A stretch of 7,558 nt of DNA from positions 1 to 7,558 of the forward strand of contig DASYQV010000274.1 of the NCBI GenBank assembly GCA_036005125.1, in the 5' to 3' direction. The translations under genes and the position numbers were made by a program. Origin of the DNA: DASYQV01 sp036005125 (GTDB taxonomy: Bacteria; Acidobacteriota; Vicinamibacteria; Vicinamibacterales; UBA2999). The notes under the pieces are model-generated. The model did not search any database. It saw only the letters and a list, made by a program, of their open reading frames with translations, and was not told the origin of the DNA. Shown here piece by piece: positions 1 through 7,558 of the stretch (its first letter is position 1; each line of letters begins with the position of its first letter).

Positions 1-1
1 G

Positions 2-175
2 CGCAACGAGATGAAGCTCGACATCCATGAGCTCATGAACCCGCGCCTCCGTAAACCCGTGGCGGAGTGCAGTCTCGATTTTCCGCACCAGTGCCGGGTT
101 TCATCCGACGGGAAGATAAAGGGAAGCTGGGACGCGAAACACGCGCACGCGGCGTTGGACACCACACATACGTAG
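2..175 (+). CDS. Possible 3' end of an unidentified gene (partial, off left edge)
   Basis: An open frame enters from the left edge and ends at a TAG at 173-175, giving 57 visible residues. The first 20 or so codons have the high third-position G/C expected of coding DNA here and read NEMKLDIHELMNPRLRKPV. The remaining codons look less coding-like and the tail ends in HAALDTTHT. No family, motif, signal or membrane segment is recognised. The stop lies one base before a strong hairpin, which would suit a gene end. It could equally be a chance open frame in intergenic DNA, or a gene whose true end decayed into repeat sequence. There is no ribosome-binding site before the internal ATG at 11, so a start inside the window is unlikely. 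Confidence 0.3.
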   Translation, partial: RNEMKLDIHELMNPRLRKPVAECSLDFPHQCRVSSDGKIKGSWDAKHAHAALDTTHT

Positions 176-176
176 G

Positions 177-225
177 CCGGGTCTTTAGACCCGGGCTGCG
201 CGCATCTATCGATGCCGCGCGCAGC
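177..225. repeat. Two back-to-back hairpins
   Basis: The first stem is CCGGGTCT (177-184) paired with AGACCCGG (187-194), 8 bp with a 2-base TT gap. The second begins at the next base: GCTGCGCGC (195-203) with GCGCGCAGC (217-225), 9 bp perfect, and inside it GCATC (202-206) faces GATGC (211-215). The pair follows immediately after the TAG at 173-175. Neither is followed by a T-run, so a classical intrinsic terminator is not supported. A dispersed palindromic element of the REP kind is the other obvious reading, which needs genome copies to prove. Confidence 0.6.
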
Positions 226-260
226 GCGTCCCACCGGCGTGGGTGTGCGTGGCATTTCTT

Positions 261-296
261 TCTGCGTGACTCGGCCCCTCGGCGTCCTCTGCGTGA
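261..296. repeat. Degenerate 9-bp tandem array, about 4 units
   Basis: TCTGCGTGA occurs at 261-269 and again at 288-296, exactly 27 bases (three 9-bp steps) apart. The two intervening 9-mers, CTCGGCCCC (270-278) and TCGGCGTCC (279-287), are diverged versions at best. The period is 9 rather than the 7 of the other arrays in this window. With only the outer units identical, this could also be a simple 9-bp direct repeat. Confidence 0.4.
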
Positions 297-361
297 AGTC
301 GTCTCCGCGCGCTCTGCCGCCCTTGGCGCGATGGCAACGTAATTCGCGTCAGCATCCTTAG

Positions 362-497
362 GCTCGGGACTCGGGCCTCGGGGCTTGGGGCGTGAATCTC
401 CCGCACGCCCCCCGCGCACGGCTGTGCCGGAGCGCAGAAGAATCAGGACCCGAGCCCCGAGCCTCAAGCCCAGAGCCCAAAACCGAGAGCCGAGAGC
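362..497. repeat. Inverted pair of 7-bp arrays (CCCGAGC type)
   Basis: The left arm, 362-389, is four 7-mers: GCTCGGG, ACTCGGG, CCTCGGG, GCTTGGG. The right arm, 449-497, is seven 7-mers: CCCGAGC, CCCGAGC, CTCAAGC, CCAGAGC, CCAAAAC, CGAGAGC, CGAGAGC. The left unit is the reverse complement of the right unit, so the arms face each other across a 59-base spacer (390-448) and could fold back as an imperfect hairpin. The right arm ends 14 bases beyond the stop of the minus-strand propeller gene, so the structure would lie in the 3' untranslated part of its transcript. The phase is kept without indels through all 11 units. Confidence 0.75.
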
Positions 498-511
498 CCC
501 GCGTCAACCCA

Positions 512-1729
512 TCACCGCTGCCTGACGTCATAGGCATAGACGTTGTCCTGATCGCGCAGAATGAGTTTGCCCCCGGTAATAATCGGGTGAGTCCACGTGG
601 GCCCGGATTTCGCCTCGATGCGAAACCGGCCGTGCTCGCGGTACGCCGTTGGAGACGCTTCGGCGAGACCGACCACCCCATTCTCGCTGAACAGATACAA
701 GCGCTGATCGGCGTAGATGACAGATCCCTTGCCCACACTGCGGTCCCGCCACGCGACGGAGCCGTCGCTGAAGCGCATTGCCGTGAGAATCGACGAGGAG
801 AAGCCGTACAGGTAATCGCCGACGAGCACGGAGCTGCTGTGGTGATTGCGCATCTCGCGCGTGAAGTAGACTTCGCGCGCGCCGCTCGGCGAGAGCTCCA
901 GCAGGGCGGCGCCCGTGCCGTAGTCCGAGGACAGGAAGACCCGGGTGCCGTTGACGACCGGCGTCGCGATATTGGCCGTGGTGTTCGATACCCGAGGGTA
1001 GGACCAGAGCAGCTTTCCGTCGCGGACGTCCACGCCAAGAGCCCGCCGGGCCGTGAAGAAGATCGCCTGCTGGCTGCCGCCGACCTGTGCGAGCACGGCC
1101 GAGGAGTATCCGGCCTCGTCGCCCTGACTGCGCCAGAGCGTCGCACCGGTCGCTTTGTTGAGTGCCACCACGGAGGCTTTCGGCCCGCCCGCGTTCACGA
1201 GCACCCGGTCGCCGGTGACGAGCGGTGACTCGCTGATACCGTACGGGGCGTTGTCGCCACCGAACTCGCGCAGCAGATTGCGCGTCCAGACGACTTTGCC
1301 GGTCGTCGCATCGAGACACGAGAGATCGCCGCTCGCACCGAGCGCGTAGATCTGGTCGCCGTCGACGGTCGGCGTGCTGCGCGGGCCGTCCCCCTGCTCG
1401 TTGTCGAACCGCTGACCGTTCGAGGTTTCCCAGAGACGCTTGCCCGTCGCCTCGTCGAACGCGATCACGAACTCGGTCTTGCCGCGCACGCCGAGCGTGT
1501 AGAGCCGGCCGCCCGACGCGGAGAACGACGAATAGCCGATGCCGGCGCCGGTCGTGCTCCAGACGCGCGGCGGACCCTGCGACGGCCATTCCTTCAACAG
1601 ACCCGTTTCGGCCGAGTGGCCGTCACGATTGGGTCCACGCCACTGGTACCACCCGGGTGTGCCCTGCATCACTGCCAGGCCCGTTGCGAGCGCAACCAGT
1701 ACCGCGACGGTCGCAATCGTTGCTCTCAT
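512..1729 (-). CDS. Exported PQQ-like beta-propeller repeat protein
   Basis: This 405-residue protein begins with an export signal (Arg2, hydrophobic core about 5-20, no lipobox Cys), so it probably acts in the periplasm. Residues 27-37 form the block WYQWRGPNRDG, seen at the N-terminus of many environmental PQQ-propeller proteins. Propeller-blade signatures follow at regular spacing: AFDEATGKRLW (90-100), CLDATTGKVVW (138-148), ALNKATGATLW (189-199), VDVRDGKLLW (233-242) and a weaker RFSDGSVAW (319-327). The fold resembles BamB and the quinoprotein alcohol dehydrogenase propellers, but no dehydrogenase-specific disulfide or cytochrome domain is visible. Catalysis and PQQ binding are therefore not claimed; a scaffold or binding role is as likely. 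The start is supported by GAGG on the minus strand (1735-1738), five bases before the ATG. It is divergent from the transporter gene and its 3' end faces the inverted 7-bp arrays. Confidence 0.9.
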   Translation of the reverse strand: MRATIATVAVLVALATGLAVMQGTPGWYQWRGPNRDGHSAETGLLKEWPSQGPPRVWSTTGAGIGYSSFSASGGRLYTLGVRGKTEFVIAFDEATGKRLWETSNGQRFDNEQGDGPRSTPTVDGDQIYALGASGDLSCLDATTGKVVWTRNLLREFGGDNAPYGISESPLVTGDRVLVNAGGPKASVVALNKATGATLWRSQGDEAGYSSAVLAQVGGSQQAIFFTARRALGVDVRDGKLLWSYPRVSNTTANIATPVVNGTRVFLSSDYGTGAALLELSPSGAREVYFTREMRNHHSSSVLVGDYLYGFSSSILTAMRFSDGSVAWRDRSVGKGSVIYADQRLYLFSENGVVGLAEASPTAYREHGRFRIEAKSGPTWTHPIITGGKLILRDQDNVYAYDVRQR

Positions 1730-1815
1730 CGTGTCCTCATCTCATGCACGTCGGAAACATTGACAGGCCTGGAGATCCGCGCCACGCACGTCGGAGGGTA
1801 TACTCGATTCTTTTT
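1730..1815. promoter_or_regulatory. Divergent promoter region
   Basis: These 86 bases separate the divergently transcribed propeller and transporter genes and must hold the promoters of both unless they are transcribed from further away. On the plus strand, TATACT (1799-1804) is one base from the -10 consensus and ends 11 bases before the transporter ATG. GGAGGG (1793-1798) is purine-rich but 17 bases from that ATG, too far for a normal ribosome-binding site. A TTGACA at 1760-1765 has no -10 at the proper distance. For the minus strand, only the ribosome-binding GAGG (1735-1738) is clear. Confidence 0.4.
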
Positions 1816-3060
1816 ATGTCTGTGATCCAAGCTCGTCTCTTCACGCCCCGCTTCTTCGTCATGTGCGGGTTCACCTTCACCGTGTTCCTCTCGGCGTTTC
1901 AGCTCCTGCCGACGGCGCCGTTCCGCGTCCTGGCGCTGGGCGGGAGCAAGTTTGCCGCCGGCCTGTTCCTCGGGTTCCTCACCTACGCGTCGGCATTGAG
2001 CGCCCCATTCACCGGCGCGCTTGCGGACCGTTTCGGCAAACGGCGCATTCTGATCGTCGCGAGCCTCTCCATTGCCGTGTTCTCGACAGCATATGCCTTT
2101 ATCTCGACCGTGCGGGTGCTTCTCGCTGTGGTGCTCGTGCACGGCGTGTTCTGGTCGGCGCTCATGACCGCGTCGGCGGCCTATCTGACCGATCTCATCC
2201 CCTCGCACCGACGCGGCGAAGGAATCGGCTATTACGGTGTGGCGACGATTCTGGCGATCTCGGTTGCCCCGTCCATTGGACTGTGGATCTATCAGTTCGG
2301 CTGGGTCGCGGTGTGCGTCAGCGCCGGGCTGCTGAATCTTGCGATGGCGCTGATTGCGGTCCGGCTGAAGGAAGTCCGCGTGCGCCAGCCTGTCGATGGA
2401 CCGTTCTTTCACGTCGATCTTGTCGAATGGCGGGTGTTCGGCGTCGCGCTGACCCTTTTTCTCTACGCGTTCGGTTACGGCGGCATCACGAGCTTCGTCG
2501 CGTTGTACGCCACAGCCAACGGGGTGACGCCTGCCGGAATCTACTTCACCGCATTTGCGACCGCCACCGTTCTGACCCGCCCGTTCGCCGGTCCCCTTGG
2601 CGATCGCGTCGGCCATGTACGCGTGCTCGTTCCGTGTCTCGCCCTGGTGGTCGTCGGCTATACGCTGCTCGCGCTCGGCGGGACGCGGCCGTGGCTTCTG
2701 ACCTCCGCCATCGTGTTCGGTATCGGCTTCGGCTCCGCCTATCCGATGTTCGCCGCGCACATCATGCGGCACGTCGACATGGAACGTCGCGGAGCCGCCT
2801 TCGGAGGCATTCTGGCGGCGCTCGATACTGGCGTGGGATCGGGGTCCATCGTGATGGGCTGGATTATCAACCGCTACGGCTTCTCGGCCGCGTATGCGAC
2901 GGCCGCGTGCCTGGCGGCACTGTCAATCCCGTACTTTCTGATCGCGAACCGGCGACTGCTGTGGAATCGTGTCCCGAGCCTCAAGGAGGAAGGAGAAAGG
3001 AGACAGGAGAAAGAGGGTCACGTGCACTCTTCCTCGTATCTCCTTCCTCCTGCCTCCTGA
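1816..3060 (+). CDS. Major facilitator superfamily (MFS) transporter
   Basis: A 414-residue inner-membrane protein of the usual 12-helix MFS length. Hydrophobic segments run from about residue 13 to 377 with a charged central loop near 184-206 (RLKEVRVRQPVDGPFFHVD). MFS motif A is clear between helices 2 and 3, GALADRFGKRR (67-77), and its echo in the second half is GPLGDRVGHVR (259-269), the pseudo-repeat expected for MFS. Such proteins are proton-coupled exporters or importers; the overall look is that of drug or sugar efflux carriers, but the substrate cannot be read from sequence. The frame is open upstream to 1657, but that extension lies antisense to the propeller signal peptide and is not membrane-like, so the ATG at 1816 is chosen. 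From Lys390 to Ser414 the protein is encoded entirely by inverted 7-bp arrays and looks like a natural end extended into repeat DNA. The neighbouring GNAT gene converges on it. Confidence 0.92.
   Translation: MSVIQARLFTPRFFVMCGFTFTVFLSAFQLLPTAPFRVLALGGSKFAAGLFLGFLTYASALSAPFTGALADRFGKRRILIVASLSIAVFSTAYAFISTVRVLLAVVLVHGVFWSALMTASAAYLTDLIPSHRRGEGIGYYGVATILAISVAPSIGLWIYQFGWVAVCVSAGLLNLAMALIAVRLKEVRVRQPVDGPFFHVDLVEWRVFGVALTLFLYAFGYGGITSFVALYATANGVTPAGIYFTAFATATVLTRPFAGPLGDRVGHVRVLVPCLALVVVGYTLLALGGTRPWLLTSAIVFGIGFGSAYPMFAAHIMRHVDMERRGAAFGGILAALDTGVGSGSIVMGWIINRYGFSAAYATAACLAALSIPYFLIANRRLLWNRVPSLKEEGERRQEKEGHVHSSSYLLPPAS
2984..3058. repeat. Inverted pair of 7-bp arrays (AGGAGAA type) at a convergent gene end
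   Basis: The left arm is AGGAGGA, AGGAGAA, AGGAGAC, AGGAGAA (2984-3011). The right arm, on the plus strand, is TCCTCGT, ATCTCCT, TCCTCCT, GCCTCCT (3031-3058), the reverse complement type. A 13-bp stretch is perfectly inverted (2984-2996 with 3039-3051). The spacer holds AAGAG (3011-3015) facing CTCTT (3027-3031) around a central CACGTG (3019-3024), so the whole locus is a nested dyad. It forms the last 25 codons of the transporter and ends 9 bases before the GNAT stop codon. In RNA it could fold from either strand and so might serve as a shared transcription barrier between convergent genes, but there is no T-run. Confidence 0.8.
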
Positions 3061-3066
3061 CCCATC

Positions 3067-3660
3067 CTACACGTACGTCACGCTTCTCCGGCTCGTGTGC
3101 GCGCGGAGGACATCGGACGTGAGCGGCTTGGAGAGGTAAACCTTGGAGTCGCGGTTGCTCTGGGGATCCGGCTCGTACTTGACCACGTTGAACTCGAGCT
3201 GATCGAGCGTCCCGCGCATGTCGTAGAACTTGTTCTTTGTCTTGACCACCACCTCGTGGTAGCCGGAGGAATGCGCCCACGCCTCGGACTCCTCGGTGAG
3301 CGCCCTGAAGTGCCCCTGCCCGCGCCAGTCGCTGCGGGTTCCGCCGATCCAACTGTAAAGAATCTTGCGGCCGTCGAACTCGACGCACTCGCGAAGCCGG
3401 TGGATGAGGTCGGCGAGCTTCGGATCGCTCTCGTCGCGCCGAAGCTCGTGCACCACCTTGAAGGACACCGGAACGACCGTGCCAAGCGGATCGTCCGGGA
3501 GCGGCGCCTCCGCCATGAGAATGAGAAACTCACGGTCGCGGAGCCGCTGGATGATCTCCTGGGCGGTCTTCTTGCGAGGGAACTCCCAGAAATACTCCTC
3601 GATGTACTGGATTTCGAGCGCGCCAGTGTCGAGCGGGTACTGTTTGATCAGGTACTCCAT
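3067..3660 (-). CDS. GNAT-family N-acetyltransferase
   Basis: A 197-residue soluble protein that should transfer an acyl group, usually acetyl, from acyl-CoA to an amine. The acyl-CoA pyrophosphate loop (GNAT motif A, R/Q-x-x-G-x-G/A) is visible as WRGQGHFRAL (112-121), with Arg113, Gly114 and Gly116, following the strand ILYSWIGG (100-107). The next strand, YHEVVVKTKNK (134-144), and the segment GTLDQLEFNVVKYE (150-163) match the region where GNAT proteins usually read as a 'lys-gly-phe' end of the fold. The acceptor substrate is unknown; the N-terminal 60 residues show no known extra domain. It converges on the transporter gene with six bases between stops. The ATG at 3660 is used; GGAG on the minus strand (3676-3679) is 15 bases away, so translation initiation appears weak. 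Confidence 0.8.
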   Translation of the reverse strand: MEYLIKQYPLDTGALEIQYIEEYFWEFPRKKTAQEIIQRLRDREFLILMAEAPLPDDPLGTVVPVSFKVVHELRRDESDPKLADLIHRLRECVEFDGRKILYSWIGGTRSDWRGQGHFRALTEESEAWAHSSGYHEVVVKTKNKFYDMRGTLDQLEFNVVKYEPDPQSNRDSKVYLSKPLTSDVLRAHTSRRSVTYV

Positions 3661-3750
3661 TGGACCGATATGAGGCTCCGTACGTGAACGACGTTACCCA
3701 TTCCGAATCTGAAGGCCGTGACCAGACGCCAGGGAGTCCGCAGAAACACT

Positions 3751-3760
3751 CATTATAATG
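3751..3760. promoter_or_regulatory. AT-rich palindrome with a -10-like hexamer on both strands
   Basis: CATTATAATG is a perfect 10-bp palindrome. It contains TATAAT on the plus strand (3754-3759) and TATAAT on the minus strand (3757-3752), in a divergent intergenic region of an otherwise GC-rich window. It lies about 90 bases upstream of the GNAT start and about 300 upstream of the methyltransferase start. No TTGACA-like -35 and no extended -10 TG is present at the right distance on either side, so promoter activity is a guess. Confidence 0.35.
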
Positions 3761-3915
3761 TGAACCCTGCTTCTGTATGCCTGCCGCAGCCTCGGCTCGT
3801 ACGCTCGCGGCCTTCGTCACGAAGCATCTGGGCGGGCGAACGCGAATCTATACGGCGATGCGATGGAAGTCGCAAATGGAAGCGGCTCCGAGGACACATG
3901 GCGACAGGTAGTGTG

Positions 3916-3935
3916 ACGAAGAGTACACTCTTCGT
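3916..3935. promoter_or_regulatory. 20-bp dyad, operator-like or RNA hairpin
   Basis: ACGAAGAGT (3916-3924) and ACTCTTCGT (3927-3935) are exact reverse complements separated by AC. The size and symmetry suit a dimeric transcription factor site, and the position is about 120 bases upstream of the membrane methyltransferase start. As RNA the 2-base loop would force the inner pairs open. No T-run follows, so it is not an intrinsic terminator. Confidence 0.4.
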
Positions 3936-4056
3936 AGTCCTGTTCGCCGGCCTTCTGACGCTCGGACCAGCGCAACGTCTCCGTCTCCGTGATCGTGGCG
4001 TGCGCCGGCCAGGGTCGAGGGCCGATCTGGCCGTATAGACGGCACAGGTCAAGACG

Positions 4057-4674
4057 ATGAATCCCGATCAGACGTTCCGGATCGTCCTCATTGCCGGATC
4101 GCTCGTTCTCTTTCCGGTCGCGGCGTACTACCGCATCAAGTCCCAGTCAACGCGTGAACCACTCGATCGGTGGCAGGAGGGCCCTTTCATACTTTTCACG
4201 CTGCGGCCTGCCGGTCTCGCGTACATCGTGGGACTCTTTGCCTACATGATCGAGCCATCGTCGATGGCGTGGTCTTCGATGCCGCTTCCAGAGTGGGCTC
4301 GATGGGTGGGCGTCTGTGTGGGAGCGATCGCCGGCAGCTTGTGGATCTGGACTTTTCGGAACCTTGGGAAGAATCTTACAGACACCGTGGTGACCAGGCG
4401 GGAACACACGCTGGTGACGAAAGGACCGTATCGTTGGGTTCGCCACCCGTTCTACGATGCCGTGGCGCTGTCCGTCGTGGCGACCTCAATGGCTGCGGCA
4501 AACTGGTTTCTCTTGTTGATCGGCGGCCTGGTCTTCATGCTGATGATCGTCCGCACGCGAATAGAAGAAGAGAAGTTGCTTTCGCGGTTTGGCGACTCGT
4601 ACAGAGCGTATGTCGAACGGACCGGACGCTTCGTGCCCAGGATCGGGCGCGCCGGCAAGGACGCGATCACGTGA
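4057..4674 (+). CDS. Isoprenylcysteine carboxylmethyltransferase (ICMT)-family membrane methyltransferase
   Basis: A 205-residue integral-membrane protein. Hydrophobic segments lie at about 8-26, 46-64, 83-100 and a long C-terminal stretch 135-165. The family signature is clear: GPYRWVRHP (123-131), a His/Arg motif of the SAM-binding site, then RTRIEEEKLLSRFGDSYRAY (166-185) and a final GRFVPRIG (190-197), as in bacterial members and in PEMT-like enzymes. Family members methylate carboxyl, thiol or lipid groups with S-adenosylmethionine at the membrane. Bacteria lack prenylated CaaX proteins in the eukaryotic sense, so the substrate here is unknown. The ATG at 4057 has only a weak AGG (4046-4048) eight bases upstream. 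It is convergent with metH, 28 bases from it, and divergent from the GNAT gene. No partner gene indicates a pathway. Confidence 0.85.
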   Translation: MNPDQTFRIVLIAGSLVLFPVAAYYRIKSQSTREPLDRWQEGPFILFTLRPAGLAYIVGLFAYMIEPSSMAWSSMPLPEWARWVGVCVGAIAGSLWIWTFRNLGKNLTDTVVTRREHTLVTKGPYRWVRHPFYDAVALSVVATSMAAANWFLLLIGGLVFMLMIVRTRIEEEKLLSRFGDSYRAYVERTGRFVPRIGRAGKDAIT

Positions 4675-4687
4675 CCTCATCTCTTTG

Positions 4688-4702
4688 CGCGCGCGTCAAG
4701 GC

Positions 4703-4713
<11 letters not shown>
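4688..4713. terminator. GC hairpin between convergent genes (possible bidirectional terminator)
   Basis: CGCGCGCGT (4688-4696) pairs perfectly with ACGCGCGCG (4705-4713) across an 8-base loop. It sits between the stop codons of the membrane methyltransferase gene and metH and overlaps the last metH codons. The stem is very stable in both directions, but neither strand has a T-run after it, so it may only pause polymerase or protect RNA ends. Confidence 0.4.

Positions 4714-7558
<2,845 letters not shown>

Larger units (their letters stand above)
176..511. other. Gene-free, repeat-dense junction
   Basis: About 336 bases lie between the left-edge frame and the end of the propeller gene. Open frames on both strands here have compositionally biased Arg/Pro/Ala-rich translations and no domain, so no gene is called. 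The content is mostly small repeats: two adjacent hairpins (177-225), a small stem 230-234/239-243, a degenerate 9-bp array (261-296), and two oppositely oriented 7-bp arrays (362-389 and 449-497). The two 7-bp arrays lie directly beyond the stop codon of the minus-strand propeller gene and could act on the 3' end of its transcript. No T-run typical of an intrinsic terminator follows any of the stems. Confidence 0.6.
3661..4056. other. Divergent intergenic region without a convincing gene
   Basis: About 396 bases lie between the starts of the minus-strand GNAT gene and the plus-strand membrane methyltransferase gene. It holds an AT-rich palindrome (3751-3760) and a 20-bp dyad (3916-3935), plus small stems CTTCG/CGAAG (3812-3824). 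Two short plus-strand frames deserve mention. One is 3777-3911 (44 residues, MPAAASARTLAAF at the start), 17 bases after the AT-rich palindrome. The other is 3898-4038 (46 residues), whose segment STLFVVLFAGLLTLGP resembles a signal peptide core followed by an Arg-rich tail unlike a mature protein. The second could be the relic of a small exported protein with a frameshift. Neither has a good ribosome-binding site or a recognised family. Confidence 0.5.

Noticed and set aside
362..497. CRISPR-like array
   Set aside because: Units are 7 bp, directly adjacent and degenerate, with no spacers of constant length and no cas genes.
392..1228. Plus-strand open frame of 278 codons over the propeller gene
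   Set aside because: It is antisense to a protein with clear blade motifs and has no recognisable domain of its own.
1760..1765. TTGACA as a -35 box
   Set aside because: There is no -10-like sequence 15-19 bases downstream; the nearest, TATACT, is 33 bases away.
1657..1815. N-terminal extension of the transporter to an ATG at 1657
   Set aside because: It would run antisense through the propeller gene's signal peptide, and its translation is Arg/Pro/Ser-rich, not like an MFS N-terminus.
1863..3122. Plus-strand open frame of 419 codons over the transporter
   Set aside because: It is an out-of-frame, Arg/Cys-rich shadow of the MFS gene with no hydrophobic segments.
3777..3911. 44-residue plus-strand ORF downstream of the TATAAT palindrome
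   Set aside because: No ribosome-binding site, no recognised family, and a length easily reached by chance in this composition.

Overview
The window is GC-rich (strong G/C bias at third codon positions), has no RNA genes, integrases, transposases or CRISPR, and looks like chromosomal DNA of a free-living bacterium. The leading guess is Acidobacteriota (Vicinamibacterales-like). It rests on the PQQ-propeller protein with an N-terminal 'WYQWRGPNRDG' block, a type common in Acidobacteriota and Planctomycetota, on the GC content, and on the repeat-rich junctions. This is an inference, not a proof.

Layout, left to right. (1) 2-175: tail of an unidentified frame running off the left edge (weak). 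(2) 176-511: a gene-free junction packed with small repeats: two back-to-back hairpins, a degenerate 9-bp array, and two 7-bp arrays in inverted orientation. (3) 512-1729, minus: exported PQQ-like beta-propeller protein. (4) 1816-3060, plus: 12-TM major facilitator transporter, divergent from the propeller gene across 86 bp; its last 25 codons are made of inverted 7-bp arrays. (5) 3067-3660, minus: GNAT acetyltransferase, convergent with the transporter and 6 bp from it. (6) 3661-4056: about 400 bp without a convincing gene, holding an AT-rich palindrome with a -10-like hexamer on each strand and a 20-bp perfect dyad. (7) 4057-4674, plus: small integral-membrane methyltransferase of the isoprenylcysteine carboxylmethyltransferase family. 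(8) 4703-7558, minus: the C-terminal three quarters of cobalamin-dependent methionine synthase (metH), whose N-terminus lies beyond the right edge.

The genes do not form an operon; strand alternates at almost every gene and no common pathway is evident. MetH makes methionine and so feeds the SAM pool; the membrane methyltransferase and GNAT protein would use small-molecule group donors, but no specific link is shown.

The most notable signal is not a gene. Three unrelated sites carry degenerate tandem repeats with exactly the same 7-bp period but different unit sequences: CCCGAGC-type (362-389 inverted against 449-497), AGGAGAA-type (2984-3011 inverted against 3031-3058) and GACCTTT-type (6149-6183). 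Two are inverted pairs at gene 3' ends, one overlapping the end of a coding sequence; the third sits inside metH at a flexible interdomain linker without breaking the frame. This suggests a shared process that creates or spreads heptanucleotide arrays and is tolerated only at junctions, protein tails and linkers.
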